Of a DNA stretch of 64,000 nt, positions 30,899 to 40,794 are shown in pieces. Numbering within the stretch: position 1 is the stretch's first letter; every line of letters begins with the position of its first letter. Location: the NCBI RefSeq assembly GCF_002081715.1, contig NZ_MUKP01000016.1, positions 53,990-117,989 on the forward strand, given 5' to 3'. The stretch is from Nocardia donostiensis (lineage in GTDB: Bacteria; Actinomycetota; Actinomycetes; Mycobacteriales; Mycobacteriaceae). Under the pieces are notes generated by a model. That model worked only from the letters and a program-made list of their open reading frames with translations, ran no database searches and was not told the DNA's origin. The position numbers and the translations under genes were made by a program.

Positions 30899-32854
30899 TC
30901 AGTGGGAGCGTTGTTTGATCCGGGCTGTGAGTTCTTGCACCTGGTCGTAGACTCGGCGGCGCTCGGTCATCTCCTTGCGGACCTTCTTCTCCGCGTACAT
31001 CACCGTGGTGTGGTCGCGCCCGAACGCCTGGCCGATCTTCGGCAGCGATAGATCGGTGAGCTCACGGCACAGATACATCGCGATCTGCCTGGCCTGCGCC
31101 AGCGGCCTGGCCTTACCGGGGCCGGTGAGGTCCTCCATATTGGTGTTGAAGTACTCAGCGGTGACCGCCATGATCGTCGCAGCCGTGATCTCCAAGGCGG
31201 CCGTCTCGGGCATCAGATCCCGCAACACGACCTCGGCCAGGGACTGATCCAGCGGCTGGCCGTTGAGCGAGGCGAAGGCGGTGACCCGGATGAGCGCGCC
31301 CTCCAGCTCGCGGATATTGCGTTCCACCCGGCTCGCGATCAGCTCGAGCACATCGTGCGGAACATCGAGCCGGTCCATCCGCGCTTTCTTGCGCAGAATG
31401 GCGATCCGGGTCTCTAGCTCCGGTGGCTGCACATCGGTGATCAGCCCCCACTCGAAGCGGGTGCGCAGCCGCTCCTCCAGGGTGGCCAGCTGTTTGGGCG
31501 GCCGGTCCGAGGACACCACGATCTGCTTGTTCGCGTTGTGCAAGGTGTTGAAGGTGTGGAAGAACTCCTCCTGGATGCCTTCCTTGCCCTCGATGAACTG
31601 GATGTCGTCGACCAACAAGATGTCGGTCTCCCGGTAGCGGCGCTTGAAGGCCACCTTGCGGTCGTCGCGCAGACTGTTGATGAAGTCGTTGGTGAATTCC
31701 TCGGTCGACACGTACTTGACCCGCATTCCGGGGAACAGCCGCTGGGCGTAGTGGCCCGCCGCATGCAGCAGGTGCGTTTTGCCCAGACCGGAGGCGCCCC
31801 AGACGAACAGCGGGTTGTATGCCCGCGCGGGTGCCTCGGCGATCGCCACCGCAGCGGCGTGTGCGAACCGGTTGGAGGCGCCGATCACGAACGTTTCGAA
31901 GGTGTATTTGGCGTTCAGGCTCGCCGATGGGGTGGCAGGGGCGGTGTTTTCCTGCGATTTGCTGAAATAGGTCGGCCAAGAGTCGCGGACGTTGACGACC
32001 GCTTCCTCGCCCGGATTCTCCCGAGTTCCCAACTCCGCACCGGGTTCGCGGACCGATTCACGCAGAGAGTCGCGCACCGGATCGTGCCCGCTCGACAACA
32101 TGGTCGTCTCCGTATCGTCCGCAGCAGGCTGTTCCCGGACTGCATCGACGGGACCGTGCAGCGGGAGCGGTTCAGGCGCAAACAACGACTCCTGTGCAGC
32201 CGCCTGATCGCGCCGGGGCGGCAGACCGGGCTCATGACGCGCGCCGGCGAGCGGGTGGGTTGCCTGCCTGAGCGGTGCCGGGCCGTCGCTCCCCGGACCC
32301 GGATACTCCCCGTAACCGGCAGGCCCGTACTCACCCGATGGGCTGTACTCCCGGTCGCCCGGATATTCCTGCTCGGACGAATAGCGGGTCTCGCGCGGGA
32401 ACTCGCCGGGCTGCGCATCCGCGGACCCGGGGTAGTCTCGGGCGGGCGTGTACTCGGTCTCGGAGTATTCGGTGGGCCGGCCGGGGCCTTGATCGCCGGG
32501 GCGTTCCGGTCTGCTGGTCAGCCTGGCGTGCCGAGGCGCGCCGCCAGCGCGTTCGGGGGTCGGCGGGGTCGGCGCGGCAATCCGCACGCCGAGCCCTTCG
32601 ACCTGCGGACCCAGCCTGCGGCCGAGTGAACGCAGAATGGGCTCGCGAAGATCGCGTTCGATCGCTTCCTGGGCCAGCGAGGAGGGGACCGAGAGCAACG
32701 CGAAGCCCTGCGCCACCGTGAGCGGTTTCACCAATTTCAGCCACGCCTGCTGAGCTCTGGTCACCGGCACGATGGACCCGTCGGCCGAGCCGGTGGTCAG
32801 CTCGGCGACCACCTCGGGCCATACGGTGGCCAACACGTTCTGCTCGTCATCCAT
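30899..32854 (-). CDS. dnaA: DnaA, replication initiator (enlarged domain II)
   Basis: A 651-aa AAA+ initiator. Domain I is at about 1-90 ([14 protein letters not shown]...). A long disordered domain II at about 95-300 is rich in Glu-Tyr-Pro-Gly units. Walker A GASGLGKT is at 353-360 and Walker [10 protein letters not shown] follows. Domain IV carries the DnaA signature [14 protein letters not shown] near residue 610. M. tuberculosis DnaA is about 507 aa, so the linker is roughly 140 aa longer. ATG at 32854 follows GGGGAGGAC; an upstream open frame of 81 codons lacks such support. Confidence 0.97.
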   Translation of the reverse strand: MDDEQNVLATVWPEVVAELTTGSADGSIVPVTRAQQAWLKLVKPLTVAQGFALLSVPSSLAQEAIERDLREPILRSLGRRLGPQVEGLGVRIAAPTPPTPERAGGAPRHARLTSRPERPGDQGPGRPTEYSETEYTPARDYPGSADAQPGEFPRETRYSSEQEYPGDREYSPSGEYGPAGYGEYPGPGSDGPAPLRQATHPLAGARHEPGLPPRRDQAAAQESLFAPEPLPLHGPVDAVREQPAADDTETTMLSSGHDPVRDSLRESVREPGAELGTRENPGEEAVVNVRDSWPTYFSKSQENTAPATPSASLNAKYTFETFVIGASNRFAHAAAVAIAEAPARAYNPLFVWGASGLGKTHLLHAAGHYAQRLFPGMRVKYVSTEEFTNDFINSLRDDRKVAFKRRYRETDILLVDDIQFIEGKEGIQEEFFHTFNTLHNANKQIVVSSDRPPKQLATLEERLRTRFEWGLITDVQPPELETRIAILRKKARMDRLDVPHDVLELIASRVERNIRELEGALIRVTAFASLNGQPLDQSLAEVVLRDLMPETAALEITAATIMAVTAEYFNTNMEDLTGPGKARPLAQARQIAMYLCRELTDLSLPKIGQAFGRDHTTVMYAEKKVRKEMTERRRVYDQVQELTARIKQRSH

Positions 32855-33325
32855 GCAGTAGTCCTCCCCGGGAGTGGTCGATGGGAGCAGACGGCCGGGG
32901 CGCGCGCTGCGTCTACTGTAGGGTTCGATCCAGTGATGCTGCGTACGTCCTCGTGATAACGTCTGCCGCATCCGCAACCGCTCGGACGTGACAACCGCTT
33001 CGGACGCTGCCCGGGATCTCCCGGTCTCAGGCAGGTGCATGGCACCGTTGGCCCTACGAATATGCCACTCGTGGGGTCTTTCTACACAATTATCCACAGG
33101 TGTGGAGAACGCCTGGGGATAACTCGCGGCCCGGTGTGGCCGAGCGCAGGTGGGGCCGGTTTGACCGGTTTATCGACGGTAAGTACTCTCGTACAGTCAT
33201 CCCTTGGTGTGGTGACCGTTCTGTGCTGACCGTTCGCCAGGACTCACCCACCGACGATGACCTCACCGAATCACCAAAAAGCTTCGGGTGCCGCCTGGTG
33301 CCCACCAACTCGAGGAGTGTTGACC
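32855..33325. other. dnaA-rpmH divergent intergenic region
   Basis: A 471-bp region without a gene. It carries leftward dnaA promoter(s) and the rightward rpmH promoter, a perfect DnaA box TTATCCACA at 33090-33098 (opposite orientation to most oriC boxes), and a GTGTGGAGAAC half-match 3 nt further on. It may be a second part of the origin and a site for dnaA autoregulation. Confidence 0.7.
33161..33189 (+). promoter_or_regulatory. rpmH operon promoter
   Basis: TTGACC (33161-33166), a 17-bp spacer and TACTCT (33184-33189) form a good sigma-70-type (SigA) promoter about 137 nt before the rpmH start, pointing into the rpmH-rnpA-yidD-yidC genes. Confidence 0.65.
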
Positions 33326-33469
33326 GTGGCCAAGGGCAAGCGGACGTTCCAGCCGAACAACCGTCGTCGGGCGCGGGTTCACGGTTTCCGCCTCCGGATG
33401 CGGACCCGTGCGGGCCGCGCCATCGTTTCGTCGCGTCGCCGCAAGGGCCGCGCCAGCCTCACGGCCTGA
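33326..33469 (+). CDS. rpmH: 50S ribosomal protein L34
   Basis: A 47-aa strongly basic protein with the L34 pattern: [21 protein letters not shown] then [18 protein letters not shown]. The start is GTG at 33326, preceded by GAGGAG at 33312-33317 with 8-nt spacing. A longer open frame upstream has no family match. It is the first gene of the conserved rpmH-rnpA-yidD-yidC-jag set. Confidence 0.97.
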   Translation: MAKGKRTFQPNNRRRARVHGFRLRMRTRAGRAIVSSRRRKGRASLTA

Positions 33470-33550
33470 TTCCCTCCCGGATTCGGTGTCCGATGCCCGG
33501 CCCGAAGGCGCCCCTGATCGCTGATCGCTCACTCGGCCCCGGAACCTCGG

Positions 33551-33979
33551 GTGCTTCCTGAGCCGTATCGGCTGCATCACCGTGCCGATTTCTCCCGGAC
33601 GGTGCGGCGCGGCCGTCGTGTCGGGAGACGGGACCTGGTCGTGCACGCCTTCGTGCACGACATCGATCCGGCCGCCCCGGTCGGCGCAGATGGTATCGAC
33701 AGCACAGACGTGCTGATCCGCGTGGGGGGGCTGGCCCGTATGGGAGGCCCGCGGTTCGGCTTGATCGTCAGCAAGGCGGTGGGTCCAGCGGTGGTTCGCC
33801 ACCGGGTGGCCCGCCGCCTGCGTCATATATGCGCCGAGATACACCCCGAACTTCCCACCGAGGCCGATATCGTCATCCGCGCGCTCCCCGGATCGGCCAC
33901 CCTTGGGTCCGACGAGCTGCGCCGCCAGCTGCACAGTGGACTGCGTAAACTCGGGGTGCCCCTGAACCAGAGCAGGTGA
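33551..33979 (+). CDS. rnpA: Ribonuclease P protein component
   Basis: A 142-aa basic protein that binds RNase P RNA to mature tRNA 5' ends. It has the N-terminal LPEPYRLHHRADFSRTVRRGRRVGRRDLVVH and the family region AVGPAVVRHRVARRLRHI (consensus A-V-x-R-N/H-x-x-K/R-R). An insertion of about 20 aa (HDIDPAAPVGADGIDSTDV) between strands is longer than in most homologues. GTG start at 33551; no strong ribosome site. It is 7 nt from yidD. Confidence 0.93.
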   Translation: MLPEPYRLHHRADFSRTVRRGRRVGRRDLVVHAFVHDIDPAAPVGADGIDSTDVLIRVGGLARMGGPRFGLIVSKAVGPAVVRHRVARRLRHICAEIHPELPTEADIVIRALPGSATLGSDELRRQLHSGLRKLGVPLNQSR

Positions 33980-33986
33980 GCAAGGC

Positions 33987-34382
33987 GTGAAGATCATCCC
34001 GACCCTGACCCGGCTACCCGCTGACGTTCTGATATTCCTGATCGAGCTGTACCGGACCTACGTCTCCCCCACGCGCATGCCGGTCTGCCGTTTCACACCG
34101 ACCTGTAGCGAATACGCGGTCACCGCGCTGCGCACCAGGGGGCTCGTCGTCGGCCTCGGACTGACGGTCGTGCGATTGGCCAAATGCGCACCCTGGCACC
34201 CTGGTGGGTGGGATCCCGTCCCGGAGCGGAAGCAGCGTGCGCGCCGCGACGAGCACGGGAACGTGGCAGTCGCCGAATCGACGCGGGAAACCGGTCCGCT
34301 GACCGACTCGGTGCAGGCGCCCAAGGCTTGTAAAGGATCACCGTCCGCGGTGATCGGCGACACGAACGACGGGAGTGCATAG
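33987..34382 (+). CDS. yidD: YidD, membrane protein insertion efficiency factor
   Basis: A 131-aa protein with the compact YidD core at residues 1-85: [28 protein letters not shown] and [14 protein letters not shown] hydrophilic C-terminal tail of 45 aa is not part of the family core. The GTG start is 7 nt after rnpA. It aids YidC-dependent membrane insertion in E. coli. Confidence 0.94.
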   Translation: MKIIPTLTRLPADVLIFLIELYRTYVSPTRMPVCRFTPTCSEYAVTALRTRGLVVGLGLTVVRLAKCAPWHPGGWDPVPERKQRARRDEHGNVAVAESTRETGPLTDSVQAPKACKGSPSAVIGDTNDGSA

Positions 34383-34386
34383 AGCC

Positions 34387-35487
34387 GTGCTCGATTTCAT
34401 CTACTATCCGGTGTCCTGGATCCTCTGGTTATGGCACCGGGTTTTCGGGTTCGCTTTCGGCGCTGACAACGGCCTTACTTGGGCGCTGGCCGTGGTGTTC
34501 CTGGTGTTCACGCTGCGGCTGGTGCTCTATAAGCCGTTCGTGAAGCAGGTGCGCACCACCAAACAGATGCAGGAACTGCAGCCGCAGATCAAAGAGCTGC
34601 AGAAGCGATACAAGAACGACCGCCAGAAGATGGCGCTGGAGATGCAGAAGCTCCAGAAGGAGAACGGCTTCAACCCGTTGATGGGCTGTCTGCCGATCCT
34701 GGCCCAGGTGCCGGTCTTCCTGGGTCTGTTCCATGTGCTGCGTTCGTTCAACCGGACCGGCCACGGCTTCGGCCAGCTCGGGATGGACCCCTATACCAAC
34801 GCGCACACCCCCAACTATGTCTTCAGCGCGGCCGACGTCCAATCGTTCCTGAGTGCCCGTATCTTCGGCGCCCCGATTTCGGCGTTCATCACTACACCGA
34901 TGAGTGAGCTGCAGGCCTTCGCCGACTACGGCGGTGTGCCCAGCCGGGTCAGCATCGCGGCGGTAGCCATCCCGCTGATGATCATCGCGTCGGTGGCCAC
35001 CCACTTCAACGCTCGCGCCTCTGTCGCACGGCAGACCCCCGAGGCCGCCGCCAACCCGCAGGCTGCGTTGATGAACAAACTGGCGCTCTGGGTGTTCCCG
35101 CTCGGTGTGCTCGTCGGTGGTCCGTTCCTGCCGATCGCCATCCTGCTCTACTGGGTCTCCAACAACATCTGGACCTACGGGCAGCAGCATCTGGTCTTCG
35201 GCCGGATGGCGAAAGAAGAAGAAGCGAAGAAGCAGGCAAAGCTGGAACAGCGGGCGCAGAACGCCCCCAAGCCGGGCGCCAAGCCGATCGATACGAAGAA
35301 GAAGCAGCCGGCAGCTTCCAGCACGACGACCGCGAGCGACGAGACCGCCACCAATGGGACCGTCGCGCCTGCGGCCAAAGCCGGGGCAGGCAAGTCCGGA
35401 GGCGGTAAACAGGCGGGCCAGCGGAGGTCAGGCGGGCAGAAGCGGCCGGGCAACCGCGGCCGGGCGAACCAGAAACGCCGCCGCTGA
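34387..35487 (+). CDS. yidC: YidC/Oxa1 membrane protein insertase
   Basis: A 366-aa polytopic insertase. It has an N-terminal helix ([21 protein letters not shown]), the cytosolic helical hairpin ([35 protein letters not shown] region), the conserved [23 protein letters not shown] segment, and further helices at about 195-270. The Lys/Ala/Gly-rich basic tail of about 90 aa probably contacts ribosomes. GTG at 34387 is chosen with GGGAG 12 nt upstream; the in-frame GTG at 34375 overlaps that site. Confidence 0.95.
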   Translation: MLDFIYYPVSWILWLWHRVFGFAFGADNGLTWALAVVFLVFTLRLVLYKPFVKQVRTTKQMQELQPQIKELQKRYKNDRQKMALEMQKLQKENGFNPLMGCLPILAQVPVFLGLFHVLRSFNRTGHGFGQLGMDPYTNAHTPNYVFSAADVQSFLSARIFGAPISAFITTPMSELQAFADYGGVPSRVSIAAVAIPLMIIASVATHFNARASVARQTPEAAANPQAALMNKLALWVFPLGVLVGGPFLPIAILLYWVSNNIWTYGQQHLVFGRMAKEEEAKKQAKLEQRAQNAPKPGAKPIDTKKKQPAASSTTTASDETATNGTVAPAAKAGAGKSGGGKQAGQRRSGGQKRPGNRGRANQKRRR

Positions 35488-35577
35488 ACCGGTAGCAATC
35501 CGCTCTCAGAGCAACCCTTTGATCGGGGTGACGTCCGGCGACCCGGGCGCACCCGACGAGCAGATGAAGGAAAGCAA

Positions 35578-36135
35578 ATGACTGTTGAGACCGACGGAGG
35601 GGACGCCACCGTGGCGACGACCGTGGATCCCGGAGCCGCCTCCGACGATGTGGTGAGCGATGCCAGCGATCTCGAGGAAGCACTGATCGAAGAGGGCGAG
35701 ATCGCGGGCGACTATCTCGAACAACTGCTGGATGTGCTCGACTTCGACGGTGATATCGATCTCGATGTCGAGGGCGATCGCGCGGTGGTGAGTATCGATG
35801 GCGGCAGGGATCTGTCGAAGCTGGTGGGCCGCGGCGGTGAGGTGCTGGATGCGCTGCAGGAGCTGACCCGGCTTGCGGTGCAACAGGCGACCGGCGTGCG
35901 GAGCAGGCTGATGCTGGATGTGGCGGGCTGGCGTGCCAAGCGCCGGGAGGATCTGAGCGCGCTCGGCGCCGCGGCGGCAAAGCGTGTACTGGAGACCGGG
36001 GCACCCGAAGCGCTCGCCCCCATGACGCCGTTCGAGCGGAAGATCGTGCACGACGCGGTCGCGGCGGTTGATGGTGTCGCCAGCGAGAGCGAAGGTGTGG
36101 AGCCGAACCGGCGCGTTGTCGTAGTGCCGGATTGA
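35578..36135 (+). CDS. jag: Jag/KhpB-like KH-R3H RNA-binding protein
   Basis: A 185-aa protein: acidic N-terminus, KH domain with the GRGGEVLDALQ loop (about 81-92), and R3H-type C-terminus (MTPFERKIVHDAVAAVDGV). Jag/KhpB proteins bind RNA and influence cell elongation in other bacteria. AAGGAAAG precedes ATG at 35578. It sits in its conserved place between yidC and rsmG. Confidence 0.93.
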   Translation: MTVETDGGDATVATTVDPGAASDDVVSDASDLEEALIEEGEIAGDYLEQLLDVLDFDGDIDLDVEGDRAVVSIDGGRDLSKLVGRGGEVLDALQELTRLAVQQATGVRSRLMLDVAGWRAKRREDLSALGAAAAKRVLETGAPEALAPMTPFERKIVHDAVAAVDGVASESEGVEPNRRVVVVPD

Positions 36136-36281
36136 GCGATACCGAACGTCGCATGCGCTGAACCGGTGCGCGGTGGTTGGATAGGGCCTCAGGTCTTCGG
36201 ACCGGGGCCCTTCGCCGTATCCGGCTGTAGTTCGTAGTTCCGGCCCCGTGGCAGGGCCTCCCCCGATAACCGCTTGGAAGG

Positions 36282-37034
36282 ATGTTTCACGTGGAACGAG
36301 AGCCTGGCCCAGCGGCCGCGACACCGGCCGAGCTCGCGCCCCCTGCGAGCGCGTCGACCGTTTTCGGCGCTCGGCTCGACCTCGCACGGCAGTACTGTGC
36401 GGCGTTGGCGACGGCGGGTGTCGAGCGGGGGCTGATCGGTCCGCGTGAAGTACCGCGTCTCTGGGATCGGCATATCTTGAACTGCGCGGTGGTCGGCGAA
36501 CTGATCGGCGAGGGCGCGTCGGTGGTCGATATCGGCAGCGGTGCCGGGCTGCCCGGAATCCCCCTCGCGATCGCCAGGCCGGACCTTCGGATCACCCTCG
36601 TCGAACCGTTGCTGCGGCGAACGGTATTCCTCAGCGAGTTCATCGAGGAGGCCGGTCTCGAGGTAACCGTTGTGCGAGGGCGGGCCGAACAGTCCGGCGT
36701 AATCCACGAAGCAGGCGGCGCTGATGTCGTGACCTCCCGGGCGGTGGCGCCGCTGGCGAAGCTGGTGCAATGGTCACTCCCCCTGGTCCGGGAGCACGGC
36801 CGGATGCTCGCACTCAAAGGTGTGAGCGCCGCGGAGGAATTGGAACGAGATCGCGACGCATTGGAACGTGCGGGCGCCGGCAACGTCGAGGTCCTCGAAT
36901 GCGGCGCGGGGTTGGTGTCCACTCCGACTCTGGTGATCAGCGCGGAACGCCTGCGCCGTTCCGAGCGCACCCCTAAGACCCGGTCCGAACGAGTAAGCAG
37001 ACGAGCCGCCCGCGCGGTCCGGAAGAAGTCCTGA
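36282..37034 (+). CDS. rsmG: RsmG (GidB), 16S rRNA m7G527 methyltransferase
   Basis: A 250-aa SAM-dependent methyltransferase with motif [18 protein letters not shown], the substrate-side [11 protein letters not shown] and [17 protein letters not shown]. Its loss gives low-level streptomycin resistance in related bacteria. The ATG and codons 2-6 (MFHVER) are themselves part of a parS-like site (36283-36298), so ParB could cover the translation start. The basic C-terminus (about 25 aa) is extended. Confidence 0.96.
   Translation: MFHVEREPGPAAATPAELAPPASASTVFGARLDLARQYCAALATAGVERGLIGPREVPRLWDRHILNCAVVGELIGEGASVVDIGSGAGLPGIPLAIARPDLRITLVEPLLRRTVFLSEFIEEAGLEVTVVRGRAEQSGVIHEAGGADVVTSRAVAPLAKLVQWSLPLVREHGRMLALKGVSAAEELERDRDALERAGAGNVEVLECGAGLVSTPTLVISAERLRRSERTPKTRSERVSRRAARAVRKKS
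36283..36298 (+). promoter_or_regulatory. parS-like site at the rsmG start codon
   Basis: TGTTTCACGTGGAACG matches TGTTTCACGTGGAACA with one mismatch and overlaps codons 1-6 of rsmG. It is the leftmost member of the cluster of six. Confidence 0.8.
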
Positions 37035-37051
37035 GCCTGCCGCGGTCTGCC

Positions 37052-37067
37052 GGTTCCACGTGAAACG
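37052..37067 (-). promoter_or_regulatory. parS site 2
   Basis: GGTTCCACGTGAAACG; the minus strand reads CGTTTCACGTGGAACC. It lies 17 nt after the rsmG stop. Confidence 0.82.
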
Positions 37068-37076
37068 CACCCTCCC

Positions 37077-37092
37077 GGTTCCACATGAAACA
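37077..37092 (-). promoter_or_regulatory. parS site 3
   Basis: GGTTCCACATGAAACA has one central change relative to its neighbours. It lies 25 bp from site 2, start to start. Confidence 0.75.
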
Positions 37093-37126
37093 CCTCGGGT
37101 CGGCTTCCGGTAAAGCGCCTCGGATC

Positions 37127-37142
37127 GGTTCCACGTGAAACG
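37127..37142 (-). promoter_or_regulatory. parS site 4
   Basis: GGTTCCACGTGAAACG is identical to site 2 over all 16 bases. It lies 50 bp from site 3, start to start. Confidence 0.82.
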
Positions 37143-37247
37143 ACGCTAACGTCCTGTACACCCGCGTAAGCGAGCGCAGCGAGCGGAATGCGCCCCTCGG
37201 GACCTCGCGCCCCTTGGGTGCGTGCTCGGCTGACCGAGTCGCGGGCA

Positions 37248-37263
37248 TGTTTCCCGTGAAACA
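37248..37263 (+). promoter_or_regulatory. parS site 5
   Basis: TGTTTCCCGTGAAACA has one central mismatch to TGTTTCACGTGAAACA, with symmetrical outer arms. Confidence 0.75.
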
Positions 37264-37544
37264 TTGCTTCGGACGCCTGGAACCACACAGTTGTGCGTGT
37301 CGCGTGCGCGTCGCCGCGATTCAGCTTTCTTATCGCGCTTCGGGCTGGCAAGCTAAGGGGCGTCGGGCGTGAGCGTTGGTGCCACGGAGGGATGTTGGTG
37401 TGCGGCAGGAGCTCCGCTCGGTCGATCGGGCGCCGCGGTCCCGGTCGAGCATCGAGTTCGATCCGACATGGCTTGTTTGACGTCACGGCGCCTGCCTTCG
37501 GGTGGGAGCCGCGTGATCTGGAGTTTTCGCGTTAGGAGCTGTCT

Positions 37545-38552
37545 ATGTCGAGCGGTTCAGCGAATGTTTCACGGGAAACATCGCGTGTCCCGGGAATGTT
37601 GGATGCCAGCAATATCGGCCCGGAAGCATTCGGGAGCACACCGTTCGGACACATCTCCCCCGCCGAGACGCCGATCGCTGCCGAGGCGCACCGCGCGAGT
37701 CAGCTGATGCACCCAGGAAAGGTGGCAGTGCCGAAACCGCATGAGCAACGCATCATCACCGTCGCCAATCAGAAGGGCGGGGTCGGTAAGACGACAACCA
37801 CAGTGAACCTTGCGGCGGCGTTAGCGCATCAGGGGATGAAAGTCCTCGTGATCGATCTGGATCCGCAGGGCAATGCGAGTACCGCGCTGGGTGTCGACCA
37901 CCACTCCGGTGTGCCGTCCACCTATGAATTGCTCATCGGTGAGATCAAGGTGCAGGACGCGATCCAGCAGAGTCCGCACAGCGAGCGGCTGCTCTGCATC
38001 CCGGCGACGATCGACCTCGCCGGCGCCGAGATCGAGTTGGTGTCGATGGTGGCGCGTGAGGGACGACTCAAGGCAGCCATTCAAGAAGCCAATATCGCGG
38101 GCTACGACATCGACTACGTCATGATCGATTGCCCGCCCTCGCTCGGCCTGCTGACGGTCAATGCGATGGTCGCGGCCAAGGAGGTGCTGATCCCCATCCA
38201 GTGCGAGTACTACGCGCTGGAGGGCGTCGGCCAGCTCATCCGCAATATCGGTCTGGTGCAGTCGCATTTGAACCCGGAGCTGCATGTATCGACCGTGATC
38301 CTCACCATGTACGACGGCCGGACCAAACTGGCCGACCAGGTCGCCGAAGAGGTACGCGGTCATTTCGGCGATGTGGTGCTGCGTTCGGTTATCCCACGCA
38401 GTGTGAAGGTTTCCGAAGCGCCGGGCTACGGGATGACCGTGCTCGACTACGATCCCGGGTCCCGAGGTGCGATGAGCTACCTGGACGCTGGGCGCGAAAT
38501 AGCGGCCCGTGCGGTGGCGAAACGTGCCGCCGCTGCGGATGGTGTGGTGTGA
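37545..38552 (+). CDS. parA: ParA, chromosome-partitioning ATPase
   Basis: A 335-aa deviant Walker ATPase: KGGVGKTTTTVNLA (about residues 76-89), VIDLDPQGNAS, IDYVMIDCPPSLGLLT, then YDGRTKLADQVAEEV. The N-terminal 65 aa are non-conserved. Codons 7-12 encode Asn-Val-Ser-Arg-Glu-Thr through an embedded parS-like site at 37565-37580. ATG at 37545 follows AGGAG. ParA moves ParB-bound origins along the nucleoid. Confidence 0.97.
   Translation: MSSGSANVSRETSRVPGMLDASNIGPEAFGSTPFGHISPAETPIAAEAHRASQLMHPGKVAVPKPHEQRIITVANQKGGVGKTTTTVNLAAALAHQGMKVLVIDLDPQGNASTALGVDHHSGVPSTYELLIGEIKVQDAIQQSPHSERLLCIPATIDLAGAEIELVSMVAREGRLKAAIQEANIAGYDIDYVMIDCPPSLGLLTVNAMVAAKEVLIPIQCEYYALEGVGQLIRNIGLVQSHLNPELHVSTVILTMYDGRTKLADQVAEEVRGHFGDVVLRSVIPRSVKVSEAPGYGMTVLDYDPGSRGAMSYLDAGREIAARAVAKRAAAADGVV
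37565..37580 (+). promoter_or_regulatory. parS site 6 inside the parA coding start
   Basis: TGTTTCACGGGAAACA has one mismatch at the core (G for T). It lies 20 nt inside parA, so ParB binding could repress parAB. Confidence 0.72.
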
Positions 38553-38606
38553 ACTGGATCGAGTGGGTGATCGGGCGTGGTGGCGGAACGAGGAAAGGGT
38601 AGGCCG

Positions 38607-39752
38607 ATGAGTCACTCGAAGAAGGGTGGGCTGGGACGCGGTCTTGCGGCATTGATTCCGACGGGGCCGGATATGGGTACCGGTGCTGGCACCAGTCCTG
38701 ACACCGACACGGTCACTGCTCCTGACCCTGGCCCGCGAACCGGTATCGGCGCTGGCAGCGGACACCGGAACGGCAATGGCTACCGCAAGAGCAACGGCCT
38801 CGGTAGCGGGCTGGGCAGTGCAGCCGGCTTGGGTACCGCAGCGGCCAATGTCGTTATCGGTGCCGACCCTGGATATCGGCCCGTATCCGAGGTGCCGAGT
38901 CCGGTCCTGGAATCCGAAACAGAGTTGGCCTCCCCCGGTGACGCGGTGTACCGCGAGATCCGCCCGGATCAGATCGAGCCGAACCCCAAACAGCCGCGGC
39001 AGGTTTTCGACGAGGCCGCGCTGGCCGAGCTCGTGCATTCGATCCGTGAGTTCGGCCTGATGCAGCCGATCGTGGTGCGCAAGCTCGACGCGGATCGGTA
39101 TCAGCTCGTCATGGGTGAGCGTCGGTGGCGGGCCTGCCAGGAAGCCGGTGTAGAGACGATCCCGGCGATCGTCCGGGAAACCGCCGACGACTCGTTGCTT
39201 CGCGATGCCCTGTTGGAGAACATCCACCGGGTGCAGCTCAACCCGCTCGAAGAGGCGGCCGCTTACCAGCAGCTGCTCGAAGAGTTCGATGTCACCCATG
39301 AGGAACTGGCGAGTCGGCTCGGCCGATCCCGGCCGGTCGTGACGAATATGATCCGCCTGCTGAAGCTGCCGATCCCGGTACAGCGCCGGGTCGCGGCCGG
39401 GGTGCTGTCGGCGGGGCATGCTCGTGCCCTGCTCGGTGTGGAGGCGGGGGCCGACGCACAGGAGGTGCTTGCGGCCCGCATCGTCGCCGAGGGGCTGTCG
39501 GTTCGGGCGACGGAAGAGGCGGTCATGCTCGCCAACCGTGAGCCGGAGACCGCTGCCCCGCCCGCTCCGCGGCGTAATCCGGTTCCCGCTCCAGGGCTGC
39601 AGGATGTCGCGGAGCGGTTATCGGAATCGTTCGATACTCGGGTTACGGTGAGCCTGGGTAAGCGTAAGGGCAAGATCGTGGTCGAGTTCGGTTCGGTCGA
39701 CGATCTGGAGCGGATTGTCGGTCTGATGCAACACTCAGGTACCGAAAATTGA
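38607..39752 (+). CDS. parB: ParB, centromere-binding CTPase
   Basis: A 381-aa ParB/Noc protein. The N-terminal box [13 protein letters not shown] (ParA contact) is followed by a long variable Gly/Thr linker. The CTP-binding ParB-N region holds [13 protein letters not shown], and the helix-turn-helix is [24 protein letters not shown]. The C-terminal dimer domain ends the protein. ATG at 38607 follows AGGAAAGGGT; a GTG 30 nt upstream is a weaker option. It spreads from the parS sites mapped here. Confidence 0.97.
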   Translation: MSHSKKGGLGRGLAALIPTGPDMGTGAGTSPDTDTVTAPDPGPRTGIGAGSGHRNGNGYRKSNGLGSGLGSAAGLGTAAANVVIGADPGYRPVSEVPSPVLESETELASPGDAVYREIRPDQIEPNPKQPRQVFDEAALAELVHSIREFGLMQPIVVRKLDADRYQLVMGERRWRACQEAGVETIPAIVRETADDSLLRDALLENIHRVQLNPLEEAAAYQQLLEEFDVTHEELASRLGRSRPVVTNMIRLLKLPIPVQRRVAAGVLSAGHARALLGVEAGADAQEVLAARIVAEGLSVRATEEAVMLANREPETAAPPAPRRNPVPAPGLQDVAERLSESFDTRVTVSLGKRKGKIVVEFGSVDDLERIVGLMQHSGTEN

Positions 39753-39941
39753 ACTAGCAGCCTGTGATTGATGACCTGGCGACGAAACGTCACTGTGACG
39801 ACGCCGGAAATGTCTGAATTGGCGCGTGTGCATCCGGGCTCGGCTCCCTAACCTGTCCCCCGGGCCGGGTGCGCAGCGACGTGGGAGCGAGGCGGATTCC
39901 TTGATCGCATATTCTTGCTGGCGAGAAAACAATGATGCGGC

Positions 39942-40715
39942 GTGAGCGTAGATGAATCGGACAGCTGGAGGCTGAGTAGAGCGGTGTCGACCAGCGTCAC
40001 AGCACTTACCTTGGACGGGCTCAGTCGGTTGCCCGCGCATGCTAGACGCTGTGTGTTCTGGGAGATCGACCCCGCGGTCGCAGCCGATTCGCGTGAGTTC
40101 AGCGATCCGGTTTTCGAGAAGGAAGCCTGGCTGTCGACTGTTCTGCTCGAATGGGGGTCGTGCGGGCAGGTGGCCACTGTCGACAGGAAGAGCGCGGGCT
40201 GCGCTCTGTACGCACCACCGAGCGCAGTGCCGCGGTCTACTCTCTTCCCCACCTCCCCGGTGAGCCCGGATGCGGTGCTGTTGACAACTCTGCACGCGGA
40301 GCCGCCCTTTCAGGACGGTGATATCGCGCATCGTCTGGTGCAGGGGGTAGTGGCCGATCTGGTGCGCCGCGGGGTGCGTGCGCTGGAAGCGTTCGGTATC
40401 CGGGTCGCCCCGCCGAGCACCGCGCTATCGGACCGTCCGGTCGGCTCGATGCGGTTGATGGAACGGATCGGGGCCCCAGACAGCAAACGCGCGGCCGGGC
40501 ATTCCGGTACCGGGTGTGCACCGGAGACCTGCATGATCGACGCGGATTTCCTGGAGGATGTCGGCTTCGAGGTGGTGGCGGCGCATCACCGTTTTCCGCG
40601 ATTGCGGCTGGAGCTCGATTCCGATCACGGCTGGAAGGAAGATGTGGAGCGCGCGCTGGATCAGCTGCTCGCAGCCGCCTCCATATCGGTGCCGACTCGG
40701 ATACTCACCATCTGA
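39942..40715 (+). CDS. GNAT-like acetyltransferase family protein (Rv3916c position)
   Basis: A 257-aa protein at the place of M. tuberculosis Rv3916c, between parB and cwlM. The pattern TTLHAEPPFQDGDIAHRLVQGVVADLVRRGVRALEAFGI suggests a GNAT acetyl-CoA-binding fold, and a C-terminal section (CMIDADFLEDVGFEVVAAHHRFPRLRLEL) fits the family's last strands. Substrate is unknown. GTG start at 39942. It converges on cwlM with a strong hairpin in between. Confidence 0.72.
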   Translation: MSVDESDSWRLSRAVSTSVTALTLDGLSRLPAHARRCVFWEIDPAVAADSREFSDPVFEKEAWLSTVLLEWGSCGQVATVDRKSAGCALYAPPSAVPRSTLFPTSPVSPDAVLLTTLHAEPPFQDGDIAHRLVQGVVADLVRRGVRALEAFGIRVAPPSTALSDRPVGSMRLMERIGAPDSKRAAGHSGTGCAPETCMIDADFLEDVGFEVVAAHHRFPRLRLELDSDHGWKEDVERALDQLLAAASISVPTRILTI

Positions 40716-40736
40716 ACTGTTATACGAACTCCGATG

Positions 40737-40776
40737 ACGTTGCCCCTGCCGACTCGAAGGTCCACAGGGGCAACGT
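40737..40776. terminator. Bidirectional terminator between the acetyltransferase gene and cwlM
   Basis: A perfect 12-bp stem (40737-40748 with 40765-40776) and a 16-nt loop lie between two convergent stop codons. Confidence 0.82.
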
Positions 40777-40794
40777 GCGGAGAAAGGTCTGTGC

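Larger units (their letters stand above)
37035..37544. other. rsmG-parA intergenic parS region (510 bp)
   Basis: A non-coding stretch containing four parS-like sites (37052, 37077, 37127, 37248) flanked by one in rsmG and one in parA. This is the likely centromere. The rest holds the parA promoter. A GAGCGCAGCGAGCGG-type short repeat at about 37169-37183 is the only other structure noticed. Confidence 0.8.
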
